Below are positions 26,157-33,688 of a DNA stretch of 64,000 bases, in pieces. Below the pieces are notes generated by a model. That model did no database searches. It was not told the DNA's origin and saw nothing but the letters and a program-made list of their open reading frames with translations. The stretch covers positions 124,001-188,000 of the forward strand of contig NZ_CAJYGK010000053.1 of assembly GCF_913773725.1 (NCBI RefSeq), given 5' to 3'. This DNA comes from an uncultured Aquabacterium sp. Its GTDB lineage: Bacteria; Pseudomonadota; Gammaproteobacteria; Burkholderiales; Burkholderiaceae_C. The first letter of the stretch is position 1. Each line of letters opens with the position of its first letter. Made by a program: the position numbers and the translations under genes.

Positions 26157-26870
26157 ATGTCCGGCCCTCCTGCTTTCGACGCCCATGCTCACCGTCCGCT
26201 GCTCGATCGCAGTGCGTGGTTCGGTGCGCTGCCGGAGGATCTCAAGGAGGCCTTGCTGGAGGCCGGGCGTCTGCGGCGGCTCAAGGCCGGCGAATGCCTG
26301 TTTCGCCGCGGTGCCCCGAATTGCGGTCTGTACGCTGTCCTGCGCGGCTCGGTCCATGTGGGCACCGTCACCCCGTCCGGGCGACAGAACCTGGTGGCCG
26401 TGGTGCCCGCGCCGCATTGGTTCGGCGAGTTGGCGCTGATCGACCAGGGCCCGCGCACGCACGACACCGAGGCCCGGGAGGCCACCGACCTGCTGTGGGT
26501 GCCCTTGCCGGCGCTGCAGGCGCTGCTTCAGGCCGAACCGCGCCACTGGCAGGCATTTGCCGCGCTGGCCGTGCACAAGCTGCGTGCGGCGTTCGAAGAG
26601 CTGGAAGACGCCGCCTTGCTCGGCACGCAGGCGCGGGTGGCCAAGCGGCTGCTGCAGTTGTCGACCGGGCATGGCATGTTGACGGCCCAGGCGGCCTTGC
26701 GCACCGTGTCGCTCAACCAGGAAGAGTTTGCCGCCACGCTGGGCCTCACGCGCCAGACGGTCAACGAGATGCTGGGCCTGCTGGCCGACCAGGGGTTGAT
26801 CGCCAAGGGCTATGGTCGCGTCGACATCCTCGATGTGGAGGGCCTGCGGGCCCTGTGCCGACCGAGCTGA
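26157..26870 (+). CDS. Crp/Fnr-family transcriptional regulator
   Basis: A 237-residue regulator with an N-terminal cyclic-nucleotide-binding-type beta barrel (LKAGECLFRRGAPNCGLYAVLRGSVHVGT; HWFGELALIDQGPRTHDTEA). A dimer helix and C-terminal winged helix follow (VSLNQEEFAATLGLTRQTVNEMLGLLADQGLI). The phosphate-binding cassette is FGELALIDQGPRTHDT rather than the cAMP-type FGELAL..RAA, so the ligand is uncertain. No N-terminal Fnr Cys cluster is present, which argues against oxygen sensing by Fe-S. ATG 26157 is used; the much longer open frame upstream is antisense to pepD and alkB. The target genes are unknown. Confidence 0.93.
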   Translation: MSGPPAFDAHAHRPLLDRSAWFGALPEDLKEALLEAGRLRRLKAGECLFRRGAPNCGLYAVLRGSVHVGTVTPSGRQNLVAVVPAPHWFGELALIDQGPRTHDTEAREATDLLWVPLPALQALLQAEPRHWQAFAALAVHKLRAAFEELEDAALLGTQARVAKRLLQLSTGHGMLTAQAALRTVSLNQEEFAATLGLTRQTVNEMLGLLADQGLIAKGYGRVDILDVEGLRALCRPS

Positions 26871-26916
26871 CGAGCCGGGCCGCACGCGGGCAGCCCGTCG
26901 GCCGGTGGTGCTAGGC

Positions 26917-28428
26917 TCAGTCGGCCAGCATCATGTCGCGGCTCAACATCGAACCGGTCTGGCGGTAGCGCGTGTGCCAGGCAAAGGCCTCTTCCAGCAC
27001 ATGGGGTGTGTGCCCACCGCGGCGGCAGGCATCGCGGAAGTAGTCCTTCAGCGCATCGCGGTACAGCGGGCTGACGCACTGGTCGATGACCACGCGGGCG
27101 CGTTCGCGGGGCGCCAATCCACGCAGGTCGGCCAGGCCGTGCTCGGTCACGATCACGTCCACATCGTGCTCGGTGTGGTCCACATGCGTGACCATGGGCA
27201 CGATGCTCGAGATGTCGCCGTTCTTGGCCAGCGACTTGGTCACGAAAATCGACATGTGGGCGTTGCGCGCGAAGTCGCCCGAGCCGCCGATGCCGTTCAT
27301 CATGTGCGTGCCATTGACGTGCGTGGAGTTGACGTTGCCGTACAGGTCGCACTCCAGCGCCGTGTTGATGGTGATCAGGCCCAGCCGGCGCACCACCTCG
27401 GGGTGGTTGCTGATTTCCTGCGGGCGCAGCACCAGGCGCGACTTGTAGTGCGCCAGGTTGTTCATCACCCGCTCGTAGCAGGCCTTCGACAGCGTCATCG
27501 ACGCGGCCGAGGCGAACGTCATGCGGCCCTCGTCCAGCAGGTCGATGCTGCTGTCTTGCAGCACCTCCGAGTACATGCGCAGATCCTGGAAGGGCGAATC
27601 CAGCAGGCCATGCAGCACCGCGTTCGCGATGGTGCCGATGCCGGCCTGCAGCGGCTGAAGCGACGGGCTCAGCCGGTTGGCCTTGACCTCGCGCATCAGG
27701 AAGTCGTTGAGGTGATCGGCGATGGCCGCGGTCTCCAGATCCGGCGGCAGCACGGTCGACGGGCTGTCCGGGCGGTCGGTGCAGACGATGGCGGCGATCT
27801 TCTCGGGGTCGATGGGAATGGCCGGCGTGCCGATGCGCTGGTCGACCGACACCAGCGGGATCGGCTGGCGGTGCGGGCGGTAGGTCGGGATGTAGATGTC
27901 GTGCAGGCCTTCGAGCTCGAGCGGCATGCTCAGGTTGATCTCGACGATCACTTTCTGAGCCAGGATGGCAAAGCTCGCCGAGTTGCCCACCGAGGTGGTC
28001 GGCACGATGCCGCCATCGGCCGTGATGCAGGTGGCCTCGATCACCGCCACGTCCACCGGCTTGAGCTGGCGGTTGCGCAGCATTTCCACCGTTTCCGACA
28101 GGTGCTGGTCCATGAACATCACCTCGCCGGCGTTGATGCGCTGGCGCAGGCTGGCGTCGACCTGGAAAGGCATGCGGCGCGCTGTCACGCCGGCGTCGCT
28201 CAGCACCTTGTCGGCGTCATGGCCCAGCGAGGCGCCGGTCATCAGCGTGATCTGCAGCGGGTGGGTCTTCGCGCGCTCGGCCAGGGCGAAGGGCACCGCC
28301 TTGCAGTCGCCCGCGCGGGTGAAACCGCTCATGCCGACGGTCATGCCGTCGTGGATCAGGGCAGCGGCCTCGTGGGCCGACATCACTTTGTCCCGCAGCT
28401 GGGGCAGGCGGATGCGATCGGGGTGCAT
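26917..28428 (-). CDS. Acetyl-CoA hydrolase/succinyl-CoA:acetate CoA-transferase family
   Basis: A 503-residue class I CoA-transferase (Ach1/SpcC/AarC family) moving CoA between acetate, succinate or propionate. Visible motifs include TVGMSGFTRAGDCKAVP at the N-terminus, QPLQAGIGTIANAVLHGL, and GRMTFASAASM. The glycine-rich NGIGGSGDFARNA and the C-terminal TEHGLADLRGLAPRERA are also present. The catalytic Glu is expected around YSEVLQD. Length matches the family (about 500). The gene is divergent from a LysR regulator with a 148-bp gap and is the likely target. Physiologically it would recycle acetyl-CoA/propionyl-CoA without losing the thioester energy. Confidence 0.92.
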   Translation of the reverse strand: MHPDRIRLPQLRDKVMSAHEAAALIHDGMTVGMSGFTRAGDCKAVPFALAERAKTHPLQITLMTGASLGHDADKVLSDAGVTARRMPFQVDASLRQRINAGEVMFMDQHLSETVEMLRNRQLKPVDVAVIEATCITADGGIVPTTSVGNSASFAILAQKVIVEINLSMPLELEGLHDIYIPTYRPHRQPIPLVSVDQRIGTPAIPIDPEKIAAIVCTDRPDSPSTVLPPDLETAAIADHLNDFLMREVKANRLSPSLQPLQAGIGTIANAVLHGLLDSPFQDLRMYSEVLQDSSIDLLDEGRMTFASAASMTLSKACYERVMNNLAHYKSRLVLRPQEISNHPEVVRRLGLITINTALECDLYGNVNSTHVNGTHMMNGIGGSGDFARNAHMSIFVTKSLAKNGDISSIVPMVTHVDHTEHDVDVIVTEHGLADLRGLAPRERARVVIDQCVSPLYRDALKDYFRDACRRGGHTPHVLEEAFAWHTRYRQTGSMLSRDMMLAD

Positions 28429-28576
28429 GGTGTCTCCTGTGCGTCAATGCCCCGGGGCGGGCCGCGAACCCGGTATGCCGAGGTCGCCGCAGTATCGACA
28501 AACGGTATGCATGCGTAAAGCGACTAATATTCATGCAGGCCAGTCGCAAAAAGAATGGCAATCCGGAGACCTCATC

Positions 28577-29407
28577 ATGGACCTTCGCGCCTTGCGCTAC
28601 TTTGTGGAAACCGTGCGCCGCAACAGCTTCACGCAGGCGGCCGAGGCGCTGCACGTCACGCAGTCGACCGTCAGCAAGATGGTGCGCCAGCTGGAAGACG
28701 AGGTCGGTCAGCCGCTGCTGCAGCGGGTTCCGGGCGGCGTCCGCCTGACGGATGTCGGCCAGGTGGTGCTGGCGCGCGGGCAGGAGGCCCTGGCCGTGGT
28801 ACAGGGCCTGCACACCGAGCTGGACGACCTGGCCGCGCTCAGCCGCGGCACGCTGGTCGTCGGCATCCCGCCCATGGTCAATGTGTTCTTCTCGCCGCTC
28901 ATCCAGCGCTTCCGGGCCGCGCACCCGGGCATCGTGTTGCAGATGAAGGAGGCGGGCGGCGACGTGATCGGTCAGATGATCGCGGCCGGCGAGCTGGAGG
29001 TGGGCGTGGGCACGCTGCCGCTGGCCCCCGATCTGGCCCATCTGCAAACCGCGTTGCTGGGGCGATACCCGGTGTGCCTGGTGGGCACGGCCGACATGGC
29101 CTGGACGCGGCTGAAGCGGCCCGGCCTGGCCAGCCTGCACGGCCAGCCGGTGGTGATGCCGGGCGAGGGCTTCACCCTGCACCGCCACCTGCACGACTGG
29201 TGGCGCGCGCACGGCGTGACGCCCCATGTGGTGGCCGAAAGCGGCCAGTGGGATTTCCTGTTGTCGATGGCGCAGGCGGGCATGGGCACGGCCATCCTGC
29301 CGTTGCCGGTGCTGGAGCGCCTGCAGCTGGCGCCCGAGCTGGTCGTGCGGCGCCTGCCCGCGCGCGAGATGGACAGTGCAGGACTTGCCCACAGAGGGCG
29401 ATCCTGA
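28577..29407 (+). CDS. LysR-type regulator with altered C-terminus (61-bp insertion frameshift)
   Basis: A LysR regulator of 276 residues as it stands. The N-terminal winged helix is complete (MDLRALRYFVETVRRNSFTQAAEALHVTQSTVSKMV), and the effector domain runs from about 90. Near the end the reading frame passes through REMD, then changes to SAGLAHRGRS and stops at 29405-29407. A second copy of the preceding 28 nt (29408-29435) restarts the original frame. That frame would continue REMDWAVAHLWARGRYMSHAARAWLACC to a stop at 29517-29519. The ancestral protein was therefore about 293 residues, and its last ~28 residues are now replaced by about 10. The DNA-binding and most effector residues remain, so residual function is possible. 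It is divergent from the CoA-transferase gene, its likely target. Confidence 0.85.
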   Translation: MDLRALRYFVETVRRNSFTQAAEALHVTQSTVSKMVRQLEDEVGQPLLQRVPGGVRLTDVGQVVLARGQEALAVVQGLHTELDDLAALSRGTLVVGIPPMVNVFFSPLIQRFRAAHPGIVLQMKEAGGDVIGQMIAAGELEVGVGTLPLAPDLAHLQTALLGRYPVCLVGTADMAWTRLKRPGLASLHGQPVVMPGEGFTLHRHLHDWWRAHGVTPHVVAESGQWDFLLSMAQAGMGTAILPLPVLERLQLAPELVVRRLPAREMDSAGLAHRGRS

Positions 29408-29435
29408 GCGGCGCCTGCCCGCGCGCGAGATGGAC
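29347..29435. repeat. 28-bp direct repeat flanking a 33-bp insert in the LysR gene
   Basis: An identical 28-nt sequence (starting GCGGCGCCTGCCCGCG, ending GATGGAC) occurs at 29347-29374 and 29408-29435, with 33 unrelated nt between. The repeat unit plus insert is 61 nt, shifting the frame by one. Removing one unit restores the expected LysR C-terminus. Confidence 0.85.
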
Positions 29436-29592
29436 TGGGCGGTGGCCCACCTGTGGGCGCGCGGGCGCTACATGAGCCACGCGGCGCGTGCCTGGCTGGC
29501 GTGCTGCCGGCAGCGGTGACTGCCGCGTCGCCGCGGGGCTCGCGTGCAGGGGTGCGAGCAGGCACAATCGCGCGCTGACCTCGCCGCCTGCC

Positions 29593-30894
29593 ATGACCGA
29601 CACCGCCCTTGCCGCCTTCAATGCCCCCCACCTGGCCCGTTTCACCACGCTGCTGCGTGAGGCGCTGACAGCCGACCGGCTGCAGCGGCTGGTGCTGGTG
29701 GGTTACCAGGGCGGCGTGGCCGAAGCCGATGCCGCGGGGCAGCCTCTGCAGCGCGTCATCGTGCGTGCCGTGGCGCTGCGCGACGAGCCGCATCTGAGCC
29801 TGGTCTGGCGCTATCCGACCAAGGACATCACCAAGAACCTGCCCGCTGACGAGGGCGTCGAGGCCATCCTGAGCTGGTTGCAGGCGGGGGCCTTCCGCAA
29901 CGCGCACCTGCACACGCCCTCGGAGGAGGTGCAACTCGCCTTCAGCAAGAAAGGCAAAGCCAGTGTGCGCATCGGCAAGACAACGCCCGGTGAGGCCGGC
30001 GGGGCCAGCGACGCCGAAGCGCATTCGGCATCGCCCGTGCCCGAGGTGCCGGGCGCCGGGGCCTTGGCCGCCCACAACCGCGACAAGCACCGCCACCTCG
30101 ACCTGGCGCGCCCCTTTCTGCGCGAGTTAGGGGTGACCGATGCCCAGGGCCACCTGATTCCGGCCATGTCGCGCAAGTGGAAGCAGATCAACAAGTTCGT
30201 CGAGGTGTTCGCCGCCGCGCTGGGCCGCTCGCGCCTGGCCGACCAGCCCGCCGTGCATGTCGCCGACTTCGGCTCGGGCAAGGGCTACCTCACGTTTGCC
30301 GTGCATGACTGGCTGACGAACACGCTGGGTCGACAGGCGCGCGTGACCGGCGTGGAGCTCCGGCCGGACCTGGTCCAGTTCTGCCAGGGTGTCATCCGCC
30401 GGCTAGGTCTGCAGGGCATGGCCTACGAGCAGGGTGACGTGCGCGACTACCACCCGAGCGACCTCGATGTCGTCATCGCCCTGCACGCCTGCGACATCGC
30501 CACCGACTACGCCATCCACCTGGGCATCCGCGCCGGGGCAGAGGTGATCCTGTGCTCGCCGTGCTGCCACAAACAGATCCGTCCGCAGCTGCTGAGCCCG
30601 CACCCGCTGCGGCCCATCCTGCAGCACGGCATCCACCTGGGGCAGGAGGCCGAGATGCTGACCGATGGCTTGCGCGCGCTGTTGCTGGAGGCCGCTGGCT
30701 ATGACACGCAGGTGTTCGAGTTCATCTCGCTGGAGCACACCAACAAGAACAAGATGATTCTGGCGGTCAAGCGCCTGCGGCCGAAGCCCAACGACGAGGT
30801 GCTGGCACAGATCCGCGAGATCAAGGCCTTCTACGGCATCCGCGAACAGGCACTGGAAAGCCTGTTGCGCGCCGACGGTCTCCTGGCCGCCTGA
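29593..30894 (+). CDS. SAM-dependent methyltransferase (Methyltransf_32/GSTCD-like)
   Basis: A 433-residue protein with a variable N-terminal half and a class I SAM-binding methyltransferase domain from about 215. Motif I is HVADFGSGKGYLTFAVHDWL, followed by VTGVELRPDLVQFC (acidic end of strand 2) and LDVVIALHACDIATDYAI. The conserved Cys/His stretch ILCSPCCHKQIRPQL is typical of the family also found at the C-terminus of eukaryotic GSTCD. The central MSRKWKQINKFVEVF is well conserved. The substrate is unknown, with RNA or a small molecule both possible. ATG 29593 lies 74 nt after the ancestral LysR stop. Confidence 0.85.
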   Translation: MTDTALAAFNAPHLARFTTLLREALTADRLQRLVLVGYQGGVAEADAAGQPLQRVIVRAVALRDEPHLSLVWRYPTKDITKNLPADEGVEAILSWLQAGAFRNAHLHTPSEEVQLAFSKKGKASVRIGKTTPGEAGGASDAEAHSASPVPEVPGAGALAAHNRDKHRHLDLARPFLRELGVTDAQGHLIPAMSRKWKQINKFVEVFAAALGRSRLADQPAVHVADFGSGKGYLTFAVHDWLTNTLGRQARVTGVELRPDLVQFCQGVIRRLGLQGMAYEQGDVRDYHPSDLDVVIALHACDIATDYAIHLGIRAGAEVILCSPCCHKQIRPQLLSPHPLRPILQHGIHLGQEAEMLTDGLRALLLEAAGYDTQVFEFISLEHTNKNKMILAVKRLRPKPNDEVLAQIREIKAFYGIREQALESLLRADGLLAA

Positions 30895-31090
30895 GCGGTT
30901 TCCGGCCGAGGCCAGGGGCCGATGTCGGGCTGAGCCCGATGTGTCGGCGCTGCAACTCTTGTACAGTGCATCCCTGGGCGAAACGGACAGCGACCAGAAT
31001 CTGCCGCCGCCCTCAGACCACCACACAGGGACGAGCACGGATGAGACAGGCAGGCCGGTCAGGGACGGCTCCGCGGCACAGGTGCGCGCG

Positions 31091-31957
31091 ATGATTGCGA
31101 CGACACCCCGCGCGTGGCCCATCACCGCCCCCGTTCCGGATGACCTCCGGGGGGTGTGGGTGCGCACGCTCCTGCAGACCGACACGCTGGCCGAGCATGC
31201 CGGTGCGCCCCCGAGCGACACGACCAGCTGGGTGCGCTGGCTGCAGACCAGCCGCTGGCACGTCGACCTGCGCGTGCCCGAGCGGGCGCTGCAGGCCCGC
31301 CATGTCGCTCCGCTGGCGCAGCAAACGCCGGCTCAGCTCGCGCTGCTGGCCGAGCAGCAGGGTTTCACGGGCGTCACCACCGTGGAGACCCACCCCACGG
31401 GCGAGGTCTGCACCTGGTTGCGCCACACCGATTTCCAGCCACCCAGCCTGCATCCGGATGCGGGCTGGTTGCTGTTCGAGCGCCCCGATCGCCTGGTCGA
31501 AGTCGGCATCCATGCCGACTACAACGAGGTGTGGGAACGCCTGCCCGGCTCGAGCGGATGCTACGTCGCCCTGGGCGGGTTGGACATTGACGGGCGCGAC
31601 GATGGCCGCCGGTTGCTGCTCGCGGGGCATTACCTGGCGCGGGTGCGGCCGCGACAGCGGGGCTGGCCCCGCGGGATGCCGCCCGGCCTGAGCCTGACCG
31701 AGGCCCTGCTGACCCAGCCAGAACGCGCACACGATTGGCTGGATTGCGAGATCAGTTTCGGCACCCTGCACGAGGGCGTCTGGCAGGTCGAGCGCTCGAC
31801 GCTGCCCGAGCTGGACGGCCAGGCCTTGCCATGTCAGCTGCACCGCCTGGATGCCCGGATGGCCGGCGTGACCTTGCCCGTGCGGCCCGGTGCCCCCACC
31901 GAGCCCGAGGCGTGGCAGATCCTGGAGTGGGACGACCCCGAGGCCACGCTCGGCTGA
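31091..31957 (+). CDS. Conserved hypothetical protein (beta-rich, possibly HRI1-like)
   Basis: A 288-residue soluble protein with no signal peptide or membrane helix. It is rich in Trp and short strands: DDLRGVWVRTLLQTD, SWVRWLQTSRWHVDLRVP, CTWLRHTDFQPP, YNEVWERLPGSSGCYVALG, HDWLDCEISFGTLHEGVWQVERSTLPELDG. The GVWVRTLL...SWVRWLQTSRWHVDLRVPE arrangement recalls the lipocalin-like HRI1 proteins, but I cannot confirm this. No catalytic motif is evident. ATG 31091 is chosen at the first strand; the open frame continues 50 codons upstream without coding character. It is followed on the same strand by the SET gene 28 nt later, so a shared transcript is likely. Confidence 0.65.
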   Translation: MIATTPRAWPITAPVPDDLRGVWVRTLLQTDTLAEHAGAPPSDTTSWVRWLQTSRWHVDLRVPERALQARHVAPLAQQTPAQLALLAEQQGFTGVTTVETHPTGEVCTWLRHTDFQPPSLHPDAGWLLFERPDRLVEVGIHADYNEVWERLPGSSGCYVALGGLDIDGRDDGRRLLLAGHYLARVRPRQRGWPRGMPPGLSLTEALLTQPERAHDWLDCEISFGTLHEGVWQVERSTLPELDGQALPCQLHRLDARMAGVTLPVRPGAPTEPEAWQILEWDDPEATLG

Positions 31958-31985
31958 GGTCCGGAGCGCTGCGCACCGGGCGGCC

Positions 31986-32516
31986 ATGCCCGACAATCGC
32001 AGCATGCCCACGCTGCGCCCTCTGTCCTCCCCTGCCGATGCCCCGGTACCCGCCCCTCAGCCGGCCCCGGGTGCTGTCCCGGTCCGTGGCACGCCGGCGG
32101 ATCCGCAGAAGCACCCGGTGTACGTCGGACCCAGTGCCATCGACGGACAGGGGGCGTTCGCCACGGCAGCCATCCCGGCGCGCGCCAAGATCGGCGAGAT
32201 CCGCGGCGAGTTCGTCGACATGGCCGAGGCCCGCGCTCGCGCGCGAGAGGCGGAGCGCCGCACCGGCCGCATCTTCATGGTGGCGGTCTCCGAGCGCCGC
32301 GCCGTGGATGCAACCCGGTCGACCGACCCGCTGCGCTTTGCCAACCACGCCTGTGAGCCCAACATGGTGCTCAAGGTGCAGCAAGGGCGCGTGGCCTTCT
32401 ACGCCCTGCGGGACATCGCCGCGGGGGAAGAGCTCACGGCGCGGTATGGGGCCACGCACCATGGCGGCCGGCTGGTGTGCCGGTGCGGCTCCCCGCGCTG
32501 CGTGGGGCGGCTCTGA
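31986..32516 (+). CDS. SET-domain protein, putative lysine methyltransferase
   Basis: A 176-residue protein consisting almost entirely of a SET domain after a Pro-rich 35-residue leader. AIDGQGAFATAAIPARAKIGEIRGEFV begins the fold. RFANHACEPNMVLKV carries the NHxCxPN signature (about 125). GEELTARYGATHHGGRLVCRCGSPRCVG gives the catalytic Tyr and a post-SET Cys cluster (CxC...C). Such compact SET proteins occur in bacteria, and a few methylate histone-like or host proteins. The substrate here is unknown. ATG at 32004 is an equally possible start and gives six fewer residues. Confidence 0.87.
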   Translation: MPDNRSMPTLRPLSSPADAPVPAPQPAPGAVPVRGTPADPQKHPVYVGPSAIDGQGAFATAAIPARAKIGEIRGEFVDMAEARARAREAERRTGRIFMVAVSERRAVDATRSTDPLRFANHACEPNMVLKVQQGRVAFYALRDIAAGEELTARYGATHHGGRLVCRCGSPRCVGRL

Positions 32517-32532
32517 CGGCGCGTGCGCCATG

Positions 32533-32566
32533 AAAAACCCCCCGGCACCTTGCGATGCCAGGGGGT
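32533..32566 (-). terminator. Intrinsic terminator of the small minus-strand gene
   Basis: Stem ACCCCC.GGCA / TGCC.GGGGGT (one mismatch) at 32537-32566. The minus strand continues into TTTTT (complement of 32533-32537), 26 nt beyond the stop. It may also stop the converging SET gene transcript. Confidence 0.8.
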
Positions 32567-32592
32567 CGAGACGGTGTCAGCGAGACGGTGGA

Positions 32593-32805
32593 TCAGCCCA
32601 GGGCGACCAGCTCTTCGTTGATCTTGGCCAGGGCCTCTTCGGTGATCAGGCCACCGGAGAACTTCGCGACCATCGACAGCGCGAAACCCTTGCCCATGCC
32701 GATCTGCGGGTGGGTGGAGATGCCCGGCAGGTGCTTTTCCAGGATGGCCTTGGTGGCTTCGTTGTCCAGCAGGTCGCCGAGTTTGGTTTCGATCGAGAAG
32801 CTCAT
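32593..32805 (-). CDS. Small conserved helical protein (70 aa)
   Basis: A 70-residue acidic helical protein: KLGDLLDNEATKAILEKHLPGI, then HPQIGMGKGFALSMVAKFSG and LITEEALAKINEELVAL. This pattern is found as a free-standing small protein and as a C-terminal module of some glycoside hydrolases and esterases. No function is established. It has its own terminator. The leader region to the right has no other gene, so it is a monocistronic unit. Confidence 0.75.
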   Translation of the reverse strand: MSFSIETKLGDLLDNEATKAILEKHLPGISTHPQIGMGKGFALSMVAKFSGGLITEEALAKINEELVALG

Positions 32806-33688
32806 GCTTGTGTCTCTCAGTGATGGGTTTGACAGGGGGCGCACGGCGCAGCGTGTCCACGCCACAGGCCGGTGTGCAACCAGTAGCATACCGCGTTCAA
32901 ACGATTGTTTGTCGCCTGTCCGCTCATCCGGGCGGCCTGCACCGATCCGGTCGCCCAAGCTAGCACAAAACAGGGGCAGTGCGCCCTCGGAAGATGCACG
33001 AGCATTGTCCGCGGTCAGACACTTATCCCCACATTCGGGCGAGCGGGGGACCACCTTTCGGCCTTGCGGTCAAGACCCGCAAAATGCACGAAAACTCGTG
33101 GCAAGTGATTGATATTGAAAGGCTTTTCCGGAAATCCCTGACCTGGGTGGAGTGGGTGGAAACCCTGGGACAAGGCCCGGGCGTGAGAACCGTCCCGTTT
33201 TTTCCCACAAAGTTATCCACAGGTTTGGGCGGCGCTTCGAGGGTCGAAGAATCAAGGACTTGCATGGCACTCTGTCGGCATTGCATCCGCTCTGGCATGC
33301 AACTGGGGTCAGGGATGTCCGGAATGCGATGGGCCGTCCGATTTTCCGTGGCATGCGTCACGGTCTGACGGCAGCGCCCGTCATCGTGTGGGCAACTAGG
33401 GAAAACCCTTGTTTCGGTTTTGCGGGCTCTCAGTTATCCCCACTGCGCCACGAGCGACGCTGCAGGCGCCGCGCTGTGGCGCAGCCCGGGTATGATCCCA
33501 GGGCGCGTGCGCTAAGTGTTTGATTCTTATAGAGGTGCTCCCGATGCTGCGCGATGAGGCAATCTGGAGAAGCGCCCGGCGTGACAAGCAGTTAGCGTGC
33601 GTTTACAACGCTTCCCCACAAAGTTATCCACAGGCGTCGGGGATAAGGGCGCGGTCCTTCTGGATCAAGCACTTGCCGATTCTTTTTC
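32806..33688. other. Long non-coding region with a DnaA-box cluster upstream of priA
   Basis: Two perfect DnaA boxes TTATCCACA lie at 33213-33221 and 33624-33632, each inside the same 20-mer CCCACAAAGTTATCCACAGG. TTATCCCC-type boxes are at 33023-33031, 33434-33442 and, inverted, 33638-33646. AT-richer patches occur at 33102-33127 and 33516-33531. No open frame with coding character spans this 883-bp gap. The arrangement resembles a replication origin or a DnaA-titration/regulatory site. dnaA, dnaN and rpmH are not in the window, so I do not call it oriC. priA begins 43 nt after the last box. Confidence 0.6.

Noticed and set aside
29375-29407. Insertion-sequence remnant in the LysR gene
   Set aside because: The 33-nt insert has no terminal inverted repeats and a 28-nt target duplication is too long for known IS families, so I call it a duplication-insertion of unknown origin.
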